A stretch of 64,000 nt of DNA, taken from NCBI GenBank assembly GCA_017562135.1, contig QEYB01001312.1:1488001-1552000 (forward strand), read 5' to 3'. This stretch comes from Dipylidium caninum. Taxonomy: Eukaryota; Platyhelminthes; Cestoda; Cyclophyllidea; Dipylidiidae. The notes under the pieces were generated by a model, which saw only the letters and a list, made by a program, of their open reading frames with translations, was not told the origin of the DNA and ran no database searches. Positions 49,711 to 61,100 of the stretch are shown one piece after another. A program made the translations under genes and the position numbers. Every line of letters begins with the position of its first letter. Positions within the stretch are counted from its first letter, which is position 1.

Positions 49711-52700
49711 TTTGCCGCCCTCCTCTCCCCCGTGCACATGCACTCTCCCGTATTTTTTATCTACCCCAAAAGATTAGTGGTGCGCACGGACGCGGTGTGC
49801 TGACGGCAAGTGCGGCTTCCTTCTCTCCCTCCCTTCTGCCCACTCATTTGAAGGCTGTTGCTTCTGTTCTGTCCGCCTGAACGCAGGTGAGCCTGTCCGC
49901 ATCCGCCACGGCCTTTGCAACAGCTCACCACCACGAGGAGGGGACAGCTAAACCTCGCCACCAGGGCGACGGGGTAGGAGTGAGGGGCCTGATGTCCCGA
50001 CGGCGTCGCGGCCCGGTCACTGACGTGGGCGCACCCCGCCGGTGCGAATGGGCTGCGTCTACGAAGCCACTCAGAGCTCCGAGGAGAAAAGACGAGTTCC
50101 ACACCGCAAACTCGCTCCGTGGTCAGTGTGTACGATTGGAACGAGTATTCCAATTCCCCGCATTGTCTACCACAAGGAGGAACTGCAACTGGTCATGGGA
50201 ACTTCGAATGCCCTCGCGGCTGGCCATTCATTCCATCCTCCTAGCTATGGGAGATTTAATTTGCTTAATGCATCCACTCAGAGGGTAACCGGTACTTTCG
50301 TCCGCCCTGTTAACCCAAGTTCTCCGCCTGTGCGCGAGCCTTATAGCCCGAATTCGATGCTCCCGAAATTACGGCATGAGGCGGCCCCGGTGCCTCCGCA
50401 CTCGGAGCCTTTAGCCGCTTGGCGCGAATGACATTCGCTTTGACGGGGCGTACACGCCTGACAGCTCTTCACACGCGGCAGCGAGGAGCTGTCATTTTGT
50501 CGGCCTGTGGTGACGTTGACTGCCGACCTGTCACCTCAGCATAAGTGGTGAAGTGTGGTTGAGTGAAATGCGAGAAAATGTTCACTGATTCCTCACTGCT
50601 TTGTTATACATGCGAGACGAATGCTCTGCAAAAATGTGGGTTGTGGGCCAAGGTGATGGGCGATGGAGCAGCAACCGAAGAGCTGTCGGGGCTGGATCAC
50701 CTCATCAGCTCTCCACGTATGTTGGAGGAGGTGGCAAAGCAGCTCCCTGAGGCTCCTGCCGGGGAGACGAATTCCCCCCTTCGTCAAGCCCGACGTAGCC
50801 ATCTGATCGTCCGCAGAGTAGCTTTTTAGTCCGGGACACATTTATTCTAAACTTCCCACCTGAGGTTCTCTTAAGTAAAATGGAAAGAATGAGAGAGGGT
50901 AATGTTGAAGCGTTTCGACGCGTTTAACTGCGCGAATTTCCCCCTCTTCTGGAGCCAGTACCATGAAAAATCCCTTTTACAAGAAAGCCCCAGGGCCACC
51001 ACTGCGTCGCTAATGAACCGCAGGTCGTCCTCTCTCCTCGCGAGTCTTGGCGACACCTCAGTGGGCATGGAGGGACGCGGGAAACATTCCCCCCCCCGCG
51101 TCGTTAGCTGCGCCAAACTCCGCCAGCCTCCCATTTGGCTGCATTGGCACCCCGGAGCACCGAGACCCAGCCGTCCAAGGAAACTTGGCTCATCTTTAAT
51201 TATCAGCCCCTCAATGCTGCTTCCGCCACGCCTCAACACTGTTAGCCTCGGCCCGCACCCCCAGACTTGTCTCACTCTGAGATGTGCGTCGTGCTTCCAC
51301 ACGAGGAGCCGAAGCACTCGGCGGCATAGTTGAGCCCCTCCCAACCGCGCCGTCTCGGGTCTGTCCTTTCGCGTCCAGACGAGTGAGAAGCAGGCAGCGG
51401 ACACGCAACCTCGTGCAGCAGGCGCCTCTCCCCATCTGCTGCAATCTGCCCAGCTGCGATGCCGACGGATCCGCTAACTCCGACCGGGGAAGACTCCGCC
51501 CTGAATAACTTTTTTCGGTAAATGTGTTGTAGTCGCCAAGGCCTCTTCATTTGTTACCCTCTTGATTCGTTGTCTTCTCGAGTAATCGTGGCAGGGGGGT
51601 GATAATCTCTCGTTTTGCAGTCCACTTTCTCCACTCTCCCTGAACACACTAAAAGCGCGGTGATGATAACCTCCAACCTCCAACCTCGACGGTGGCGGCT
51701 CCACTTTACCACCACTTTTTCGGGAGACATGTTTCTGCCAGCTCTCTTAGTGGCCGCCTCGGCTACGTCGGCGCTCGCGCAGTAGCGAGATGTAGAAACT
51801 TTGTTGTTCCATCGGCTTTCGTAGGTCACAGTTACCAAATCTGTTTGCGACTCTAACCGCAACTGTGTGATATCGGGACACGTTGGAAGGCGTTCACCTC
51901 GTCGGTGAGTCCTCTAACTACACTTAACGGCTGGATCTGACTCGGTGGTACTGTCGACCGGATTTTACGTCTCCCGCCTCCGTGGTCCTCCTCGCCCCTG
52001 CCAAGGGAAAACCGGAGACCTGCTGCGTTCCCGATGCGACTCCCACGAGTCGAGTGGCGACCGCAAAGGGTCAACTGCAAGTCGAAGTGAAGGAGCCCAG
52101 CCCATGGGTTGTGTGCGGCGGCGTTGGTACCGCGTCCCGTTTAACAAAGTGGGTCGAGCAGCGCTAGGAGAAACGATTTCTTGTGTTCACAGTGAAAGTT
52201 TATCCAGCGAAAGTGCCACTGTTTAAACCACTCGCCGCCTCTGCCTGCCCCACTCCGGGTGTCGTGTGCAGCATGGACTCATTTGTTTGTCAGTCGCGAC
52301 TCCTAACCCGAACCAGGCGTCACATGCGCATGAAATATGGTTTAGCCGGTGTTCAACGGACACCTGCGCTAAATTGTGCCTGTCCAAAGGGTGGTCGAGT
52401 GAGGCACGCAGGGGTTACTTTTGGGGGGAAGCCAAAGGCGCATAGTTCGGTGCCCGACAGGCCTCGCGTGATGTGCTCGATCGACTGGCAGGACGTCTGC
52501 TTCAAGCAGAAGGACGATCCGCCGGAGTCGGACTCTCACGACTGAAGGCGGACTCGCCGGACGCGTTGGGACACCATCGGAGTCAAGGTGTTCCCTTGTC
52601 TCGGCGGCCAAACTCGCGCCCTGGCCGTGGCGGGAGCGCGTCAAAGCCGCCTTGTGCGAATTGGCGGGGAAGTGAGACTGCCCAAGGGCGAGGAGCAATT

Positions 52701-55700
52701 AACCGACTGGCCTCTATTGGAAGTCGTGCTCCCAAATAGGGCGACGGTCGTAAGCAGTCGTAAAAAGGGGCTCGCCAAACAGGGCCAATTAATGTCTTCC
52801 CTCTGCTCCCCTACATTTGACGTGACGAGAACTCGGAAGCCTTGGAAACAAAACAGGCGAACCAAAAGCAACTGGTCAAACGGGCTCTGGTCGGTTGGGG
52901 TAAGTGAAAAGCCGAGACCAACCTCGACACAAATTCGTTCGCGCCCCTCGTGGCAATACTCACGGGGATGATTGAAGTCACCGAAGCCGTCATTAATCAC
53001 GGCGCAAAATAGTAGCTCGGACTAACCGGAATTCCACGGCAACATATTTCTTACCTGCACGTGTGTATTTCCGGTGGTGGGGGCAATTTTGGAGCCTGAC
53101 ACACAAAATGGGGTTGAATTAATTAATGCAGTGGCCGAAAGTCGACGGGGAAATCGCAACGCTCTGCCTTCCCACTTGCATTAATATTCACTCTCCTTTA
53201 TCGCGGAGCTCAGTGTGCCCCGTTTATCTGCCCCGGAATCAGTCGCTGCCGCCTAATTGCGCCTCAGCCCGCCTCGGCCCACCTCGCACCACCTGCCTCG
53301 GACGGTCCCCCATCCACTGTCCACAATCTGTTCACGACCAAAATCCCCCCCTGATTGGCTGAGTGGACGACTTATAATTTGAGGCTTTTTTACAGTCGGG
53401 AAATAACATTTAAATGTTGACTTTGATACTTGCAGTCAGGTGACAGTTCAAGGGACGCATTACAAAGTGAAAATAGTAACACCTGACGGTGAGCGGAGGG
53501 AGGCGTGAGGGCGGAATGAGCTCCACAGCGGCGTTGCACTGCGTCGCAAACCGAACCGACGATTGGCATGGGTGGAAACGCCTTTCTGGCCCGTCGGCGC
53601 CAAGCAAAAAGAGGCCGGGAAGGCGCCGCGGTGCCTCGTGATCTACTCAAATCACTAGTGGCATTTCCGGCGGAGGGCAGGTCTTGAGAAAAGCATTCCA
53701 ACCTGTCTTGCAAGGCGGTCCCTTGCTTTGTCGGTCAAAGGTGTGCCAGCAACCTCCTCCTCTTCTCCACGAAGCATACGCTCAATGCATTCTCATTTGA
53801 CAGTGGTCTAGACGCTGGAGAAGAGTCGACAAAGAAGTATTCGTCGATTCTTCTCGTGTGAAAGCTGCTTTCCTTTGCGAACGGCCGAGAGCTCATGTAT
53901 TTCTCCAGTGGTCAGACCAATCAGGGATCCCGGTCGTCTGGTCACACGAAGGTGCGTCTGTCAAGAAGTCCAAAGCAAAATTGCCCCTCGACACCGTCTG
54001 CCGTCGGTCAGCCATGACATAAAGGCCATCACAAAGCCCACCCGATGCCAGAAAAGCCAACTTAGCTTCGAAAAAAGGTTTGTCGGCACGACTGTCCCGA
54101 TTCCCGGGGTGGGCGGGAGTTCTCGAAAGTGCATGCTCAGATTAGTGTCAGAGACGAATTAGCTATCTGGAAGGTGATGCGTTGGCCAGGTCTTGCCTGC
54201 CACGTAGCAAAAGTTCCAACGACCTACCACCATGTGGGGACACCTTTGGACTGTTTGACCCTTCAAAAGATCCTATTGACGAGCCGCTGGGCGTTCCACG
54301 ATCCGCGGGGACCTCCTGCACAAGGTGGCTTCATTGCTGCCGTGTCGGGCGCGTCGCTCACACCAGAAGTTCGGCCGGCGCGGCCTGCGGGGCACGGACA
54401 TCACGCCGCAGGGCTGCCGTGTTTCGTCAGTCCGGCACGACACCCCCACCGCTCGCCGTCGGACGGGGCCTTCGTCTGGCCTCCACCATCTGCTGCACCA
54501 GACATGCCGCGTCTTCTCGGCCTTTCTCACAAAGCCCTCCCGGATTTTCCATGTGCCCCCACCATGTTGGCGTCTGTTGTGCGTGTTTGTCCACTGACGT
54601 CCACACCGCTGAGTCGGCGGTACGCCCCGCGCCTCGGCTCTGACGGCTTTTTTCCACCGGGCAGTGTGACCCCACCTTCGGACCTGCCTCGGACAAAGTC
54701 CGCCTTCCCTCGCGCGATCCTCCACACCGTCTGGATCGACTTTTTTTGACTGAGTCAGACGTCCTCTTTTTTCATCCTCTCCGGTATCTGCGACTTCTCG
54801 AGCACACCATGGTTTAGCGCTCAATTTAAATTGTCCGCCTCGCGACTTGTGCTCCCAGAAAACGGAAGGTCCATTCGCTCGAAGACAACAAATTAAAAAG
54901 CACAAAAAATGTCAACGGCCGAGCGTATCAGTGCCCTGCTGCCTGTCTCATGCCACTTTAATTTGGCTGGAGTTCGCTCCTCCCTCCTCCTTCCCCCCCC
55001 CCTCTCTTTGGGAGCGTGTCGTTGGGGCTCGTAAATTGTGACTGTGATCGCCCAGCTTATTTGGGAAGGCGACTGTCACCTGCGCTTGACAGAAGCATTA
55101 AAAGGCCGGTCAAAAACAAGGCTGGAGTCTTTTCGTGACGTGTTCTTCCGAGCAGAAGTGGCTGCTCGTTCGCGGTCGAATAGACGTTTTGGCCGAAGTG
55201 CCAACGTAAGGCGTGGACCCGCTCCGTGTCGCATGCGTCTGAGGCGGTGGGCGCCGCGTCGGTGGAGGATGGAGCAGTCAACGCGCCAACCTCCTCTCTG
55301 ACTGGCTGCTGCCGCGGCAGCCTTAAGTGGCAGGAACCGCTCGCCCGTGCGCACCGCTTCGCGCGACCGCAGCACCTTCGTCTTTCACAATTACTTGTCG
55401 CTGCTGTAGTACAAGTAAAAAGCTCACTTGCAAGGCATGGAGCTCTTAAGTTGCGCCTGCCTCCTTTCGCACACAAAAGAGCTTGGAGTCGCCGTCCTGC
55501 GAAACTGCTCCGCCCGTTGCTCGATCGGCCCTGCACCTGCGCTCTCGTCCCCCGCCCGATCAAACCGTCAGCCGCTCACCAATTCCCCTTCGTTGGGATG
55601 GTGGAGCAGTTAATTTGCCTAATTTCCTCTTTTGGTGGGGTAAAGTTTCGTGGAAACCGCTCAGGGGAGCTCTTTTTGTAGAACACGCTGTGGTCCCTGG

Positions 55701-56488
55701 CCAACTTGTACTACCTTTTTTTAACATGCCACACTCCGCTGGAAGGTGAATCAACACGCCTCGCCCTCCCTCTTCCTCAGCGCCCACCGCCGAGGCGTTG
55801 CACGAACGGTTGCACGAAGCGCGGCTCGCTCCAAGTCGGGCCGTGAGGGCGCTGAGAAGCTCCGCCTCCGAGCACAGGCGCAGTTGACGCGTATCCACCG
55901 GTTCTCCAAGCACTCGCCTCGTGTGCTTTGGCCCCGCCGGTGTGGGTTACATTAAATCGTCTCGATGAATGGCACGGCAGAGTGGCGCTTGGTCGGTTGT
56001 TAGGCCCTAAAATCAGTTTCAGGTGGCAACTGGCGTTGCCACCGCCAAGTCAATGTTACCCCTCGTGGAATCTACGATGCACAGATTCTGTCCATGGTGA
56101 CTCGCCTGTTTTGGCGTCATTTGGACTCCATGTCAGGAGAGCTGAGCTCTGCGCGCATCACCGAGGCCCCTCCGCGGCACTCGCAGCTCATCTTTACTCA
56201 AGCGGATGTCATTTTACCGTTCCTGCGCCTAACGTGACACCTGTCAGCGCGGAGGTCACTCGCCACAGGATTGCGAGCGGGCTCGCTGCGTCAGCACCGG
56301 CGACGGCTGCGGTGAGGTGCCGTCGTTGGCCTCGTGCCAGCCCTCTCAAAGGAGGAATGAAGAGCGGCAGGGAACGGCTGGCGGTGACATGTCAGTGCTG
56401 CCTTGTCATCCGCCGCACCACCCCCTCCTCCGCCTGTCAGCCGATAGTCTCTCCAACACAATGATAGGCACTTTGTTTGTGCCTACCC

Positions 56489-56526
56489 GTCGTGGTCGTT
56501 GTCGTCGTGGTCGTCGTAGTCGTCGC
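56489..56526. repeat. CGT trinucleotide repeat
   Basis: Imperfect CGT/GGT units. It encodes an Arg-rich stretch in one frame that I do not regard as coding. Confidence 0.7.
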
Positions 56527-57449
56527 CTCAGTGTGTTTATCTGCTGTCACGGCGATAGGCATCGCTGTCATATGGTGCGGCGGATACAGGAACGTAAATT
56601 CCACAGTTGACAATTGTCTGCAGAGCAGTATTTTCCAGGCTTAACGTGTCGCCTCCGCTCCGCTCCGTTCCGCCTAGGTTACGTACTTTTCCGTATACTT
56701 ATTTACCGCCCCGCTCACATTTTTAAGCGAAAACTCGCCCAACTCCACATACAACTGCTCAAACTGTTTGCTGCTTGCAGTGCAAAAAAGTGGGACAGGC
56801 GAAAGGTGGCTTTAACTCAAAAATAAGTGAACGGTGGTGGGTCGCTTGCCGGTCGTTCGGAGCTGCAGCGAGCCGGAGGTGGTCCTCTCTAGTCCGCTGT
56901 ATCTGCGCTCCGGTGGAGCGGGGGACGCAGAGGAGGACCAGGCTTTGATCTACGCCCTCCGGAGCATGTTGAGAGCGTCGAAGTGTCACATCTCTGCCTT
57001 TCACCGACCGCGAAGGCGGCTGACCAGTTGGCGGAATCCGTGTGGTCTCACTTGGCGGGCCGATTAGGAGACCGGGAGAGGAGGACCATGTTTCCGGCCT
57101 ATTTCTCCTCACACTGGGACAAATGGAAGTTGGTGTGTTAGCAGCGTAGTGTCTGGTCCGTGTCTCCTTGACGCTTCAACCCACTTTGGACGAGGCGGCT
57201 AACAAGGCCACTTTAAACGGGAAAATAAACAAGATTAATGCATGACTACATGCACGAACTAATGACTACAAACCCGCCCTTAAGGGGACCATCACTGGTC
57301 TCTCGCCCAGCATGAAATACTTTGCTGAGGGGGACCGCGATGCGTTCCTTTCTCGCCTGAACTTGGTGGCAACGATCGGCCCCAAGGAGGAGTCTTTCCA
57401 ACCAAGTTTGTCTTGCATCATCCCTCTCATCTTCTCTCCCTCCTCCCAT

Positions 57450-57471
57450 GTACCTCTTCGGTACCTCTTCG
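57450..57471. repeat. 11-bp tandem duplication
   Basis: Two perfect copies of GTACCTCTTCG. Confidence 0.85.
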
Positions 57472-57900
57472 GTCCCACTTACGGCAGGCGTTCTCGACAG
57501 AACTTTGCGGTCGGATACACAGAATCTCCTTGGAGTGGCGCACTTTACCGGAAATGATATAAGTGGGCAATTTGTTTGCCGGGAAAGTATCCGCGCCATC
57601 CCCCGCCTCCCATCTTTGTTAGCGCTTCTTTCTTCTTGGCATTGTGGGCAGGCCGGGCGTGGATCTGGGGAGGAGCAGGTGCCCCTTCCACCTCTCCGAA
57701 TCCCCTGTAACCCATTTAAGTTTGGGTCAAAAGACTCTCTCATCTTGAGGAAGTAAACTTCACTATCTGCAGTTAACGCAGTTTGGAGATCGGTTTTTTG
57801 TCTGCTCTGCTCCCAGAAATGGTTGACCAACCCAGGCACCGCGATGCAGACGCGACTTTTTTGACACAGCGAGTCTAGACGTGGAAGGCAGACAGGAATA

Positions 57901-57915
57901 CACACACACACACAC
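57901..57915. repeat. CA dinucleotide microsatellite
   Basis: About seven CA units, with a short further CA stretch after one interruption. Confidence 0.75.
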
Positions 57916-58119
57916 GCACAAGAACGCGGAGGCTTTGGGTAGGCATTGCAGGGAAAGTAATTAGGGTAATTTATCTTTTGTCTTTTGACTTGCCTTTCTC
58001 TCGCTGCCTCCCTTCCTCCGTTTCTTCGTACTCACGTGTAACGCCAGCCTTGTCTGACTGCGCCCCCGCGCCCTCTTTCACCAAAATGGCAGGACCGCAC
58101 CTTCCACAAAGCCGTCCTT

Positions 58120-58140
58120 CTTCCTCCTCCTCCTCCTCCC
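58120..58140. repeat. TCC trinucleotide microsatellite
   Basis: About six TCC units after a CTTCTT start. Confidence 0.7.
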
Positions 58141-61100
58141 TCCCAGTCCACCTCTCACACCCCGACTGCTTCATTACTGCGGCCTCCTTCCTGTCTGACC
58201 ATATCTACAACATTTGGCGCAGTCCGAAAACATAAGGACTTTGGTCTTGCTAAGTATTGGGAAGCGAATGTAGTCCTTCCCTCTCACGAGTCGCTCTGGA
58301 ACGACGGGGCGGCTTCTCACATTCACCGTGCCAGGGGATGCTCCGCTCACGCACTGCGGAGGCTGCCGAGGAGGCGACCACCTTCTCTTGCACAGTCTGC
58401 TCGGAGCACTTCGCCCCCCGGACATCGGTCCCCTCCGGCAGTACTTCTGCCCCGAGACCGAATTCGTCACGAGTGGGTAAAAAGCCCCTGCTCCGCACCA
58501 CGGAGCACCGCCACGGAACCGTAAAGCCGAGAAGCAGCATTTGGCGGGCAGGGCGAGCTTACAGCCCCGCGTGCCGAACGCTTCTGCCTCGGATGTCCTA
58601 GTAAAAGGAGGAAAAACCCAACCGTTTGTGCCCTGGCCGTAATGCGTCGCAGTAGCCGAATTGTACTACTCCTCTGAGGCTACCGAAGACCTCTTGTTAA
58701 GTTTTAATCCATAGTAGAATCGTTTCAGCTTGAGTACTTTGACATTTAGAATGGGTTTCCTGACGATGACATTGAGTTTTTAGGTGAGGCATTCCGGCAA
58801 TCCCAGCGAGGAATGGACTATTGGGTGACAGCGGGCCGCCATGCAGGAGCTTCCACTGGCGCTTCTGCAGGTGCGCGGCACTGGGCGTTTCCACTTAAAT
58901 ACCCTTCCCCATGCGTCAGAGGCTCGGACCCTCTGCTCTGCGACTGCGGCCAATCGATGCCATCGAGTCCACGCGGTTGCGCACCGCCACAACCGGCTGG
59001 TCGGCAGGTCTGCTGGCGGTGGGGAGCAAAACTGGCCGCCTTGAACTGCGAGGTGAGTAGGGACGGGATTAATGCGCACTCGGTGGCACGTGCCACCCGC
59101 GGTCTCCAGTGTCCACTCGTCCCCGCAGTTTCGGCCGGGCGGACAGCCCTCGCACGCGACAGACGACGCCTGAATTGAGCCAACTCGAGTGTTTCAGACA
59201 CTAGTTAAGTGTAGTGCAGTAAAAGGAGGGGGTGCAGCGATTTGGTTTAATAGGCAAATTAATTATTTGTAACACGTCCTCAGGAGGTACTGGTTGATGT
59301 ACACGTCTTGAGTCGCAATGACAAATTAAGCAGGGTAATTAAATCACTGCCATGTCCAAAATTACATCTTCTAGGGGAAACTGTCGCCACTTTTCCAGCC
59401 GGGCGCGCTACCAGAGTCCCGGCTCTCGGCGATGCTTTCGGAGAGCGAGACGACCTTCCACGTTGAACAGTGGAGATGTGGTCGGTCGACGAGCTGCCAG
59501 CGAGGCGGACAAGGCCTGTCCACTCTGTCAGCCGCACGTCGCTTGTGCTCCGACGCGGGAAGGCTGCAACTCTCTCGACTCAGCAAATGTCGCTGATTAG
59601 TGGCATTTGGAGAGAAGCCAACTGTTGCTAACTAAGTGAATTAGCAAGAGCGTCGGTGAGCGCTCGCCTCTCCCCTTGACGGAACAACTCGTGGCCCACT
59701 GCGGCTCCGCAAATGGGTAGTTCTGGACTCGATCCCTTCTCCTCCCATTCAGACGCAGCGGTGAGGTGGTTGCGTGATGGCTGGATTATAGGAATTTTGG
59801 ATTTTTGCTTCTTACCGCTCTACCGTTTGTTTATTAGCCATTACGCTATTGTTCCCTGCCTTTTTTGCCCTATCGCGCCGTTTTATTCCCAATGAATCAA
59901 AATGGAAGCCGCGCGGGAGAGAAAGGCCAAAAAAACTAACATTTAGCGTTTCGACTTAGCGTCGGTGATTTATGACTGTGAACTTTGGTGAAAAAGAGAG
60001 AGATGTGATTCATTAAATAATTCGCATCGTAAGTTTGCAATAAGAGGCGGGATGGAAGTGATTCAGTCCGCCTTCCCTCGAGCGAGACCATTCGGTTTTC
60101 CCAAAACACGGCTAAACGACACTCTGCGTTCCAACTCACCCTACGCGGGTGCGCAAGTCTTGAGGCTAAGAACCCGCCACCATTGACGGAGTCAGTCGCA
60201 TGGCCGAATGCCCAACCGGCAGCGGGGAAGGCGTCTTAACCTCCTCTCCTTAGCATCCGCCTCCGCCTCCGCCCCCAGCGGAGCAGTGGCGAGGCGTGAG
60301 CTGAGCGCCTGGATGTCATGAGCGTTGGCCCTGTGTTAAACGCGCAAAAGCAGTCCCGTGCAGCCGCCGCCCCTCGCCCCTCGCGTGGCACTGCCTCCAC
60401 TCCCGAGGGCAAGACTCCCTTTTGTTCTGCAAATCGGATGTTATGACAGCCCATTAGCGCGCATTAAGCGATAGCATTTGGGGCTTCCTTTCGGCCGTTG
60501 GCACTTCACTTGCCTCCTCCCCGTCCTTTGCTGCGCCTACTTGGCCAGCCAGGCCATTTATAAATCCCAGCTGGGGGAAAATGAACAAGGCGACTTGGAA
60601 AGATCGTCATTACGAAGGACCCTGTCTAAGTTCAAATGGTGGATTTTAAAGTCGAGTGACCACCATAAATGCCTCCGCATTCGAAGAAAGGCGCGGAAGG
60701 CACCAGCCTCTGTACTCAGGTCCCGCCTCAGCCTCAGCCTCCGCCTCCACCGTGTCCCCTCTCCCCTCCCCGCTCCCGCCGGTTGATCCCCTCGACCGCC
60801 CGCAGTGTTCACGACGTGGCCCTATGGAAATTCTGCATTCCGCAGGTCCGAATAGGTGTGTTGTCGATGCAAGAGGGTAGGATGCTTCTGTTCCCGCTTT
60901 GCATCCGCACGACCTGCAAATTCGCCTTTCGGAGTCTCGAAACCCCTTTTCTACGGGAGCCTTCACTCGCGGAAGTCCACCCTGGGAAAGGAAACTATTG
61001 TCCAGAGGAAAGAACTCCCGAAGCACCAGTTCTCCCTCGGCCGTAATCCCTAGACCACATAAATTACCGGTTGCGTTTGCTTTCTGTCAGCACAACTCCA

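Noticed and set aside
58257..58601. Frame with TFSCTVCSEHF, like the start of a C2H2 zinc finger
   Set aside because: The paired histidines at the required spacing are missing and there is only one Cys pair; chance is likelier.
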